Assembly: GCA_021783385.1 (NCBI GenBank)
Contig: JAJXTX010000082.1
Location: 1-6,860, forward strand
Length of the DNA stretch: 6,860 nucleotides
Reading direction: 5' to 3'
Source: Pseudomonadota bacterium
GTDB lineage: Bacteria > Pseudomonadota > Gammaproteobacteria > Xanthomonadales > Rhodanobacteraceae
Position numbers and translations under genes: made by a program. Position 1 is the stretch's first letter, and each line of letters starts with the position of its first letter. Shown here in pieces: positions 1 through 5,865 of this stretch. The notes under the pieces are model-generated. The model searched no databases. It was given only the letters and a program-made list of their open reading frames with translations, and was not told the origin of the DNA.

Positions 1-195
1 CACCGGCGGTGCGTGTACGCGCGTGGCCACGTCGTGGATGAGGTTGAGCTTCCAGTGCAGGCGGCGCACCTGCCAGTTGCCGAGCAGGATGAATGCCGTG
101 AACAGCGCGGCCGCCAGCAGCAGCCAGGCGATTTGCGCCAACGGGCCGCGCCCCGTCCGGCCGCGTGCCGGATGGTGGCGCGCGAGACGGCTCAT
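1..195 (-). CDS. SURF1-family oxidase assembly protein, N-terminal part (runs off left edge)
   Basis: This is the first 65 codons of a minus-strand gene whose 3' end lies outside the window. The ATG (complement of 193-195) overlaps the cyoD stop codon as ATGA, and an AGGG sits about 4 bases upstream, so the start is well supported. After a basic, Arg-rich N-terminus comes one hydrophobic helix at about residues 21-39, then the segment GNWQVRRLHWK (39-49). That is the characteristic SURF1/Shy1 pattern of a first membrane helix followed by LGxWQxxRxxWK. SURF1 proteins are inner-membrane factors that help insert heme a into subunit I of heme-copper oxidases. Position as fifth gene of the cyo operon suggests a dedicated role in maturing this quinol oxidase (inference). 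The large periplasmic loop and second helix expected of the family are not visible here. The family call rests on the N-terminal motif plus context. Confidence 0.85.
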   Translation of the reverse strand, partial: MSRLARHHPARGRTGRGPLAQIAWLLLAAALFTAFILLGNWQVRRLHWKLNLIHDVATRVHAPPV

Positions 196-599
196 GCGCC
201 CTGCTTGTGCTGCATGTATTGCGGCGACATCGGCATCATGTTCGCGTTTTCGTTGTACATGACCCAGACGGACGCGCCCAGCACGATCACCACCAGCACT
301 ACCGTGAAGATGAATGCCAGCATGTTCCAGCCGTTCTCCGACCTGGTGTCCAGGTGCAGGAAAAAGATCATGTGCACCACGATCTGCAGCGCAGCCAGGC
401 CCAGCACGATGACGATGGTCGCCTGCGGACTCGCGATCACATGACCCAGCACCAGCCAGAACGGAATGATGGTCAGGATGGCTGCCAGCACGAACCCGGT
501 CAGGTAGCCGCGCAGGCTGCCGTGATCGGCGTGCGTGGCGTCGTGGTCGTCCTGATGCGCCGTGCCCGTTTCATGCGCGGATGCGGATGGATGACTCAT
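192..599 (-). CDS. cyoD: Cytochrome o ubiquinol oxidase subunit IV
   Basis: This encodes a 135-residue subunit IV of the quinol oxidase, a small inner-membrane subunit that in E. coli assists assembly and stability of the CuB/heme site. Three membrane helices are visible at about 32-52, 60-81 and 92-115. Stretches clearly like E. coli CyoD are YLTGFVLAAILTIIPFW (32-48), VHMIFFLHLDTRSENGWNM (75-93) and the NANMM near the C-terminus. It is longer than the 109-residue E. coli protein because of a His-rich N-terminus (His at 3, 9, 15, 19, 23, 26) and an extra C-terminal tail of about 14 residues. I chose the ATG at 597-599: it overlaps the cyoC stop as ATGA, has GGGAG about 8 bases upstream, and gives the MSH start seen in E. 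coli. An in-frame ATG 45 bases further upstream would run into cyoC and is unlikely. The stop overlaps the SURF1 start. Confidence 0.96.
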   Translation of the reverse strand: MSHPSASAHETGTAHQDDHDATHADHGSLRGYLTGFVLAAILTIIPFWLVLGHVIASPQATIVIVLGLAALQIVVHMIFFLHLDTRSENGWNMLAFIFTVVLVVIVLGASVWVMYNENANMMPMSPQYMQHKQGA

Positions 600-1222
600 C
601 GAAGCACTCCCACCAGATAGACGTAGCTGAAGACGCCGACCCACACCAGGTCAAGAAAATGCCAGAACATGCTCAGGCACATCAGCCGGCGCCGGTTGGC
701 CTCGGTGAGGCCGTGTTTGCCCATCTGCACCATCAGCACGATCAGCCAGATGATGCCGACCGTGACGTGCAGGCCGTGCGTGCCGACCAGGGTAAAGAAC
801 GAAGACAGGAACGCGCTGCGCCCCGGCCCGGCGCCCTCGGCGATCATCGTGGCGAATTCGTGGATCTCCAGGCCCACGAAGGCTGCCGCCAGCATGCCGG
901 AAACCGCCAGCCAGCCGAGCATCGCGCGCTTGTGCCGGCGCGCCATTTCCAGCATGGCAAAGCCGAAGGTGACTGATGAGAACAGCAGCAGCGCCGTGTT
1001 CACGGCCAGCCCGGGCAGATCGAACACGTCGCGGGCGCTGGGGCCGCCGGCGACGTTGGTGCCGAGCACCGCGTTGCAGGCAAACAGCGCGGCAAAGATG
1101 AAGCAGTCACTCATCAGGTACAGCCAGAACCCGAGCAGGGTTCCGCTGTGCGGATGCGCTTCCTCGCGGCACAGGAAATCCCGCGGCTCGGCGTGGGCGG
1201 GGGCGACGACGGTGGTATTCAT
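596..1222 (-). CDS. cyoC: Cytochrome o ubiquinol oxidase subunit III
   Basis: This encodes a 208-residue COX3-family subunit III. It is an integral membrane protein that packs against subunit I and stabilises the oxidase. Five membrane helices fit the usual CyoC topology, at about 29-53, 70-94, 101-125, 140-167 and 180-205. Strongly conserved blocks are [10 protein letters not shown] (31-40), [13 protein letters not shown] (58-70), [10 protein letters not shown] (78-87), FVGLEIHEF (115-123), [13 protein letters not shown] (142-154) and [12 protein letters not shown] (183-194), all close to E. coli CyoC. Length matches the family (E. coli 204). Both ends overlap neighbours by four bases (ATGA): the start with the cyoB stop and the stop with the cyoD start. 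The upstream Shine-Dalgarno is weak (AGGG about 9 bases before ATG), so translation probably depends on ribosomes finishing cyoB. Confidence 0.98.
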   Translation of the reverse strand: MNTTVVAPAHAEPRDFLCREEAHPHSGTLLGFWLYLMSDCFIFAALFACNAVLGTNVAGGPSARDVFDLPGLAVNTALLLFSSVTFGFAMLEMARRHKRAMLGWLAVSGMLAAAFVGLEIHEFATMIAEGAGPGRSAFLSSFFTLVGTHGLHVTVGIIWLIVLMVQMGKHGLTEANRRRLMCLSMFWHFLDLVWVGVFSYVYLVGVLR

Positions 1223-3228
1223 GCGGTGGTGCCCTGTGCCTTCGGCGCCCAGTTGCCGGTGTGTTCGAAGCGGGCCACTTCCTCCGCGTCGAGGTGGCCG
1301 TCACGGTCATAGTTGAAGGTATGCGTGATGGCGGCGGCGAGCAGAGCGACGAACGAAAGCACCGCCAGCCACCAGATGTACCAGACCATGGCAAAACCGA
1401 AGACCGTGCCCAGCCCGGCCAGCAGCATGCCTGCCGCGGTGTTTTTCGGCATGTGGATGGCGTTGAAGCCCTCCAGCGGGCGCTGGTAGCCATGTTTTTT
1501 CATGTCGGTCCAGGCGTCACGCTCATGTACCCGCGGAATGAAGGCGAAGTTGTACGGCGGCGGCGGCGAGGAGGTGGACCACTCCAGCGTGCGGCCGCCC
1601 CACGGATCGTTGCCCACCGCCAACTCATCGCGGCGGCGGATGCTGACGACGATCTGCATCACGAACGAGAGGATGCCCAGCAGTATCAGGAACGCGCCGA
1701 ACGCGGCAACGATGAACCAGATCTGCAGGCTCGGGTCGGTGAAGTGGCTCAGACGGCGCGTCACGCCCATCAGCCCCAGCACATACAGCGGGCCGAAGGC
1801 CACCCAGAAGCCGATCTGCCAGAACCAGAAACTCAGCTTGCCCCAGAACTCGTCGAGGCGGAATCCGAACGCCTTGGGGAACCAGTAGTTGATGCCGGCA
1901 AACACGCCGAACACCACGCCGCCGATGATCACGTTGTGGAAATGCGCCACCAGGAACAGGCTGTTGTGCAGCAGGAAATCCGCCGGCGCCACCGCCAGCA
2001 TCACGCCGGTCATGCCGCCAATGGTGAAGGTGAACAGGAAGCCCATCGTCCACAGCATCGGCACCGTGAAGCGCACCCGCCCGCGGTACATCGTGAACAG
2101 CCAGTTGAAGATCTTCACCCCGGTGGGGATCGAGATCATCATCGTGGTGAGCGCAAAGAACGAATTGACGTCGGCGCCCGAACCCATCGTGAAAAAGTGG
2201 TGCAGCCACACCAGGTAGGACAGCAGCATGATCGAGGCGGTGGCGTACACCATGGACGAATAACCGAACAGCCGCTTGCTGGAAAAGGTCGCGACAATCT
2301 CCGAGTACAGGCCGAACATCGGCAGGATCAGGATGTACACCTCCGGATGGCCCCAGACCCAGATCAGGTTGACATACATCATCACGTTGCCGCCGAACCC
2401 GTTGGTGAAGAAGTGGGTGCCGATGTAGCGGTCAAGCGAGAGCAGGAACAGCGTCGCGGTGAGGATCGGGAACGTCACGACGATCAACCCGCTGGTGCAC
2501 AGCGTGGTCCAGGTGAACATTGGCATCTTCATCAGCGTCATGCCCGGTGCACGCATCTTGATGACAGTAACGACGAAGTTGATGCCGGTCAGCAGGGTGC
2601 CGAGCCCGGACAGTTGCAGGCCCCAGATGTAGTAATCCACGCCGGGCCCCGGGCTCTGCCTGAGCTCCGAGACCGGCGGCATGCCCAGCCAGCCGGCGTG
2701 GGAAAAATCGCCGATGAACAGTGATGCCATGAACAGCACCACGCCCGCGACGGTCAGCCAGAAGCTGAAATTGTTGAGGAACGGAAACGCCACGTCGCGC
2801 GCGCCGATCTGCAGCGGCATCACGAAGTTCATGAACCCGGCGATGTAGGCCATCGCCACGAAGAAGATCATGATCGCGCCGTGCGCGGTGAAGATCTGGT
2901 CGTAATGGTGGGGCGGCAGATAGCCCAGGTTGCTGCCGAACGCGATCGCCTGCTGCGAACGCATCAGCATCGCGTCGGCGAACCCGCGAAACAGCATCAC
3001 GGTGGCGAGCACCATGTACATGACGCCCAGTTTCTTGTGATCGACGCTGGTGAACCACTCGTTCCACAGGTAGCCCCATTGGCGGTGGTAGGTTATCGCG
3101 CCGACCACCGCGGCTCCTCCCAGGGCCACGGCCACGAAGGTCCAGACCACGATGGTGTTGTCAAGCGGCAGCGAGCTGAGCGACAGGCGCCCAAGCAGAA
3201 AATTCCAGATGGCGGGACGGTCGGGCAT
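1219..3228 (-). CDS. cyoB: Cytochrome o ubiquinol oxidase subunit I (catalytic, proton-pumping)
   Basis: This encodes a 669-residue heme-copper oxidase subunit I, the catalytic subunit that oxidises ubiquinol, reduces O2 to water and pumps protons across the inner membrane. By alignment with E. coli CyoB (offset +10) all key residues are present: low-spin heme ligands H116 and H431; high-spin heme ligand H429; CuB ligands H294, H343, H344 with the cross-linked Y298; D-channel D145 and E296; K-channel K372; quinol-site R81, D85, H108 and Q111; and R491-R492. Signature stretches are [13 protein letters not shown] (105-117), [13 protein letters not shown] (291-303) and [12 protein letters not shown] (426-437). 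About 15 membrane helices are expected. The first ten residues extend beyond the E. coli N-terminus; GAGGT seven bases before the ATG supports this start. The extreme C-terminus is unusual in carrying a 12-residue EF-hand-like loop (639-650). It lies 22 bases after cyoA and overlaps cyoC by ATGA. Confidence 0.99.
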   Translation of the reverse strand: MPDRPAIWNFLLGRLSLSSLPLDNTIVVWTFVAVALGGAAVVGAITYHRQWGYLWNEWFTSVDHKKLGVMYMVLATVMLFRGFADAMLMRSQQAIAFGSNLGYLPPHHYDQIFTAHGAIMIFFVAMAYIAGFMNFVMPLQIGARDVAFPFLNNFSFWLTVAGVVLFMASLFIGDFSHAGWLGMPPVSELRQSPGPGVDYYIWGLQLSGLGTLLTGINFVVTVIKMRAPGMTLMKMPMFTWTTLCTSGLIVVTFPILTATLFLLSLDRYIGTHFFTNGFGGNVMMYVNLIWVWGHPEVYILILPMFGLYSEIVATFSSKRLFGYSSMVYATASIMLLSYLVWLHHFFTMGSGADVNSFFALTTMMISIPTGVKIFNWLFTMYRGRVRFTVPMLWTMGFLFTFTIGGMTGVMLAVAPADFLLHNSLFLVAHFHNVIIGGVVFGVFAGINYWFPKAFGFRLDEFWGKLSFWFWQIGFWVAFGPLYVLGLMGVTRRLSHFTDPSLQIWFIVAAFGAFLILLGILSFVMQIVVSIRRRDELAVGNDPWGGRTLEWSTSSPPPPYNFAFIPRVHERDAWTDMKKHGYQRPLEGFNAIHMPKNTAAGMLLAGLGTVFGFAMVWYIWWLAVLSFVALLAAAITHTFNYDRDGHLDAEEVARFEHTGNWAPKAQGTTA

Positions 3229-3235
3229 CGTTTGA

Positions 3236-3240
3236 ACCTC
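3236..3240 (-). promoter_or_regulatory. Ribosome binding site of cyoB
   Basis: GAGGT on the minus strand lies seven bases before the cyoB ATG, inside the 22-base cyoA-cyoB gap. It is the clearest Shine-Dalgarno in the operon and fixes the ten-residue N-terminal extension of CyoB relative to E. coli. Confidence 0.75.
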
Positions 3241-3250
3241 GAAATGCGGA

Positions 3251-4246
3251 TCAGTGCGTCGCCGCGTCGCGCGCGGGCGCCGTCATTGATGGATGGCTGG
3301 GCATGGCGTCGCCGGCAGCTCCGTCGCGCATGGCATGGTCACCGTGGGCGCCCATGGTCATCATCGCGTCCATGCACAGCTGCCCCGGATCGACGCATCG
3401 GTTGAGAATGCGATGGTAAAGATCCGCGTCGAAGCGAGCGTAGTAGTGCACCGGTTCGGCCCGGCTCGGCTGGTTCAACTGATTGAACGTCCGGGTGTCC
3501 AGATTACCGCCGCTGGCGCGCACCTTGGCTACCCACCGGCTGAAATCCCGCTGGCTCATGCCGAGGAATCTGAAGCGCATGTCGGTGAAGCCTTCGCCGC
3601 TGTAGTTGGATGAGAAACCGTCGAAATCGCCGGGCTTGTTGATCACCGCATTCAACACCGTCTGCATCCCGGGCATGCTGTAGATCATCCCTGAAAGCGA
3701 CGGCACGAAGAACGCATTCATGGTCTCGGTCGAGGTGAGCTTGAAGTGGATCGGCGTATCCAGCGGAGCCGCCAGCTGGTTGACCGTGGCGATGCCGTAC
3801 TGCGGATAGAAGAACAGCCACTTCCAGTCCAGCGAGACCACCTCGACTTCGAGCGGCTGGGTGGTGGCCGCCAACGGCTGGCCGGCCCCGGTGCGGGTAA
3901 GCGCACGATACGGGTCGAGCTGGTGGGTGCCGATCCAGGTCATCGCGCCAAGCACGATGATGATCAGCAGCGGAGCGGCCCACACCATCAGCTCGAATTT
4001 GCTGGAATGGTCCCATTCGGGGTCATAATCGGCGTGCTTGTTCGTCGACCGATAGCGCCAGGCGATGACGCCGATGGCAATCAGCACCGGCACAATGATC
4101 AGCGACATCAGGATCACCGAAGCGATCATCAGGTCGCTCTCCTGACGCGCCACGTCCCCCGCAGGATGGAGCAGCACCAGATCACAACCGCTGAGCATGA
4201 GTGCCGGCGGAAACAGAAGCAGGCCTCGTAGACGTTTTGCGGTCAT
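3251..4246 (-). CDS. cyoA: Cytochrome o ubiquinol oxidase subunit II (lipoprotein)
   Basis: This encodes a 331-residue subunit II, anchored in the inner membrane with a periplasmic cupredoxin-fold domain. A basic start and hydrophobic stretch end in the lipobox LSGC, so signal peptidase II should cleave before Cys21, which would be lipidated. Membrane helices follow at about 38-63 and 86-108. The cupredoxin domain spans about 131-243 ([34 protein letters not shown]). The CuA cysteines and histidines of cytochrome c oxidases are absent: the site reads [14 protein letters not shown] (212-225), as in E. coli CyoA. This marks a quinol rather than cytochrome c oxidase. The C-terminal part (about 284-331) has two cysteines (C284, C291) and a Met/His-rich tail. 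It is the first gene of the operon, 22 bases before cyoB. No clear Shine-Dalgarno precedes the ATG; the start is chosen because it gives a complete lipoprotein signal. Confidence 0.98.
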   Translation of the reverse strand: MTAKRLRGLLLFPPALMLSGCDLVLLHPAGDVARQESDLMIASVILMSLIIVPVLIAIGVIAWRYRSTNKHADYDPEWDHSSKFELMVWAAPLLIIIVLGAMTWIGTHQLDPYRALTRTGAGQPLAATTQPLEVEVVSLDWKWLFFYPQYGIATVNQLAAPLDTPIHFKLTSTETMNAFFVPSLSGMIYSMPGMQTVLNAVINKPGDFDGFSSNYSGEGFTDMRFRFLGMSQRDFSRWVAKVRASGGNLDTRTFNQLNQPSRAEPVHYYARFDADLYHRILNRCVDPGQLCMDAMMTMGAHGDHAMRDGAAGDAMPSHPSMTAPARDAATH

Positions 4247-4254
4247 GGCTAAGC

Positions 4255-4284
4255 TTGGGGATAGAGGAGAGACCCGCCTATGAT
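4255..4284 (+). promoter_or_regulatory. Candidate promoter of the MFS transporter gene (weak)
   Basis: On the plus strand TTGGGG (4255-4260) and TATGAT (4279-4284, five of six consensus bases) are separated by 18 bases. The -10 overlaps the candidate cyoA -10 on the other strand, which would make the two promoters mutually exclusive or co-regulated. The implied leader to the preferred start at 4482 is about 190 bases, or about 80 bases to the alternative start at 4374. Support is by pattern only. Confidence 0.25.
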
Positions 4285-4308
4285 AGCGATTGTGACGAGC
4301 TATTCCGA
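4280..4308 (-). promoter_or_regulatory. Candidate cyoA promoter (weak)
   Basis: On the minus strand a good -10 hexamer, TATCAT (4280-4285), lies 17 bases from a poor -35 match, TCGGAA (4303-4308, three of six consensus bases). Transcription from it would start near 4273 and give a leader of roughly 25-30 bases before the cyoA ATG. The call is by position and hexamer similarity only. A weak -35 would fit an activated promoter, but the activator is unknown. Confidence 0.3.
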
Positions 4309-4472
4309 TGCGACACGTTGTCCTCTGGCCGGCTCATCACAGCGGGTGCATTCTTGGCGCGCTCTGAGGGAGGATGCGTGACGCCGCAGTCGCCGCGTCA
4401 AGGACTCCCATCAGGCCCGAGCAAGGCGCCTCGACTTTCCACGATATGCCGCAAGGCCAGCACCGCACACCC

Positions 4473-4477
4473 GGAAG
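4473..4477 (+). promoter_or_regulatory. Possible ribosome binding site for MFS start at 4482
   Basis: GGAAG lies four bases before the ATG at 4482, slightly closer than ideal. A stronger purine run, GAGGGAGG (4366-4373), lies immediately before an upstream in-frame ATG at 4374. The sequence alone therefore does not settle the start; family length favours 4482. Confidence 0.4.
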
Positions 4478-4481
4478 CATC

Positions 4482-5816
4482 ATGTCGACCAGTTATGCCC
4501 ACCCTACCGATACGACCACCGTCACGCCGCCACCCGCGGCGGCGCAGGGACATGCGCCAGAGATCACGCCGGGAGATATTTCGATCGGTGTGGTTATCGG
4601 GCGCATCTCGGAGTTCTTCGATTTTTTCGTGTTCGGCCTGGGCTGCGTGCTGGTCTTTCCCAAGGTGTTCTTTCCCTTCGCCAGCGAGCTCAGCGGCATT
4701 TTCTATTCGTTCACGATCTTCGCGCTGGCCTTCATCGGGCGGCCGTGCGGCTCGCTGTTCTTTCTGATGCTGCAGCGGGAATTCGGGCGTGGCGTCAAGC
4801 TGACCGTCGCGCTGTTCCTGCTCGGCATGACCACCGCTGGCATTGCCTTCCTACCCGGCTACGGCGCACTCGGTGAGCTGGCCATCGCCGCTTTGGCGCT
4901 GCTGCGCTTTGGTCAGGGTTTTGCGGTCGGCGGCAGCTGGGATGGCCTTGCCTCACTGCTGGCATTGAATGCACCGCGCAACCGGCGCGGCTGGTACGCG
5001 ATGATTCCGCAACTGGGCGCGCCGATCGGCTTCATCCTCGTTGCAGGCCTGTTCGCCTATCTGCTGCACAGTCTCACGCCAGGCGAATTCATCGCCTGGG
5101 GTTGGCGTTATCCATTCTTCGTCGCGTTTGCGATCAATGTGGTGGCCCTGTTCGCCCGGCTGCGACTGGTGGTGACGCCGGAATATTCGACCATGCTCAA
5201 GCTGCGCGAACTGGAGCCTTCCCCGGTGGGCGAGCTGGTGCGCTCGCAGGGAAGGGCCATCGCGCTGGGGGCATTCGCGCCGCTGGCCAGCTACGCGCTG
5301 TTTCATCTGGTCACCATCTTCGCGCTATCCTGGGCGCTGTTGTTCACCAGTCAGTCGCCGGCCAGCTTCCTGCTGGTGCAGATCGTCGGCGCCGCGGTGG
5401 CGATTCCATGCATGTTCCTGTCCGGACGCATTGCCGATCGCTACGGCCGCCGCATGACGCTGGCGGTTTGCGGCGTGCTGATTGCGATCTACAGCGGCTG
5501 GACTCCGCTGATGCTGGCCGGCGGCACGACGCAGGGCTATCTGTTCATTGTCATCGGCTTCGCGCTGCTCGGCTTGTCGCATGCGCAGGCCGCCGGCGCG
5601 GTGAATTCGAGTTTCCTCAGCTACTACCGCTACACCGGCGCGCTGATCACCTCCGATCTGGGCTGGCTGCTTGGCGCGGGCTTTGCGCCGCTGGTGGCGC
5701 TGTCGCTGTCGGTCTACCTCGGCGTGGGCTATGTGGGCCTGTACCTGCTGTCGGGTGCGGCAGGCACGCTGGGTGCGTTGTGGATCAGTCGCGCCGGCGG
5801 CATGCCGAACGACTGA
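4482..5816 (+). CDS. MFS transporter, metabolite:H+ symporter (MHS) type, substrate unknown
   Basis: This encodes a 444-residue inner-membrane secondary transporter with about 12 predicted helices. The first helix carries GRISEFFDFFVFG (40-52), like the E-W-x-D-F motif of MHS carriers such as ProP, KgtP and ShiA, which are proton symporters for betaine/proline, 2-oxoglutarate and shikimate. The second MFS motif A, GRIADRYGRR (315-324), is intact. The first copy, in the loop after helix 2, is degenerate (LQREFGRG, Gln98 where Asp is usual). Other recognisable blocks are WDGLASLLALNAPRNRRGWY (153-172), IPQLGAPIGF (175-184) and WGWRYPFFVAFAINVVALFARLR (206-228, positions given for the whole block). 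Members of this group are, from memory, often next to cyo operons in proteobacteria, but their substrate is not known to me. It is divergent from cyoA. An alternative in-frame ATG at 4374 would add 36 polar residues that look unlike a transporter N-terminus. Family identity is sure, substrate is not. Confidence 0.93.
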   Translation: MSTSYAHPTDTTTVTPPPAAAQGHAPEITPGDISIGVVIGRISEFFDFFVFGLGCVLVFPKVFFPFASELSGIFYSFTIFALAFIGRPCGSLFFLMLQREFGRGVKLTVALFLLGMTTAGIAFLPGYGALGELAIAALALLRFGQGFAVGGSWDGLASLLALNAPRNRRGWYAMIPQLGAPIGFILVAGLFAYLLHSLTPGEFIAWGWRYPFFVAFAINVVALFARLRLVVTPEYSTMLKLRELEPSPVGELVRSQGRAIALGAFAPLASYALFHLVTIFALSWALLFTSQSPASFLLVQIVGAAVAIPCMFLSGRIADRYGRRMTLAVCGVLIAIYSGWTPLMLAGGTTQGYLFIVIGFALLGLSHAQAAGAVNSSFLSYYRYTGALITSDLGWLLGAGFAPLVALSLSVYLGVGYVGLYLLSGAAGTLGALWISRAGGMPND

Positions 5817-5822
5817 GGCCCT

Positions 5823-5847
5823 CCGCGGCGCCGGGCGTGCGCCGCGG
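5823..5847. terminator. GC-rich hairpin between convergent genes, possible bidirectional terminator
   Basis: A perfect 9-bp inverted repeat, CCGCGGCGC and GCGCCGCGG, is separated by a 7-base loop (5832-5838). It begins seven bases after the transporter stop and ends 18 bases before the stop of the convergent regulator gene. Its position suits a bidirectional terminator. No T-tract follows on either strand, so it is not a classical intrinsic terminator; it could instead block 3' exonucleases or cooperate with Rho. Confidence 0.5.
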
Positions 5848-5865
5848 CGACCCGGTGGCCGATCG

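Larger units (their letters stand above)
4247..4481. other. Divergent intergenic region between cyoA and the MFS gene
   Basis: These 235 bases separate the divergent starts of cyoA and the transporter and should hold both promoters. The most AT-rich core is around 4279-4304 and contains TATGATA, readable as a -10 element on either strand. A short imperfect inverted repeat, TAGC-N11-GCTA (4284-4302), overlaps it, but I cannot assign it to a regulator. I found no convincing full FNR, ArcA or Fur site by eye. The part from 4374 to 4481 stays open in the transporter frame and could be an N-terminal extension of that protein instead of untranslated leader. Confidence 0.6.

Noticed and set aside
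600..644. Upstream ATG that would extend CyoD by 15 residues
   Set aside because: It would overlap the cyoC coding end by about 48 bases; the ATG at 597-599 has a ribosome site, an ATGA overlap and the family-like MSH start.
2640..2656. GC palindrome (GGGCCCCGGGC) resembling a hairpin
   Set aside because: It lies in cyoB codons for a Pro/Gly stretch (SPGPG), which explains the base pattern.
1261..2724. Long plus-strand open frame (487 codons) antisense to cyoB
   Set aside because: It is the mirror of a strongly conserved cyoB reading frame in GC-rich DNA. The translation is rich in His, Gln, Arg and Glu with no recognisable domain, so it is a shadow frame.
3572..3613. Missing CuA ligands in CyoA taken as a broken copper site
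   Set aside because: Absence of CuA is the normal state of quinol-oxidase subunit II and agrees with E. coli CyoA; it is not a defect.
4378..4767. GTG-started frame four bases after GGAGG, overlapping the start of the transporter
   Set aside because: The spacing is good, but the product is Arg/Ser/Pro-rich and runs out of frame through conserved transporter sequence. Probably fortuitous.
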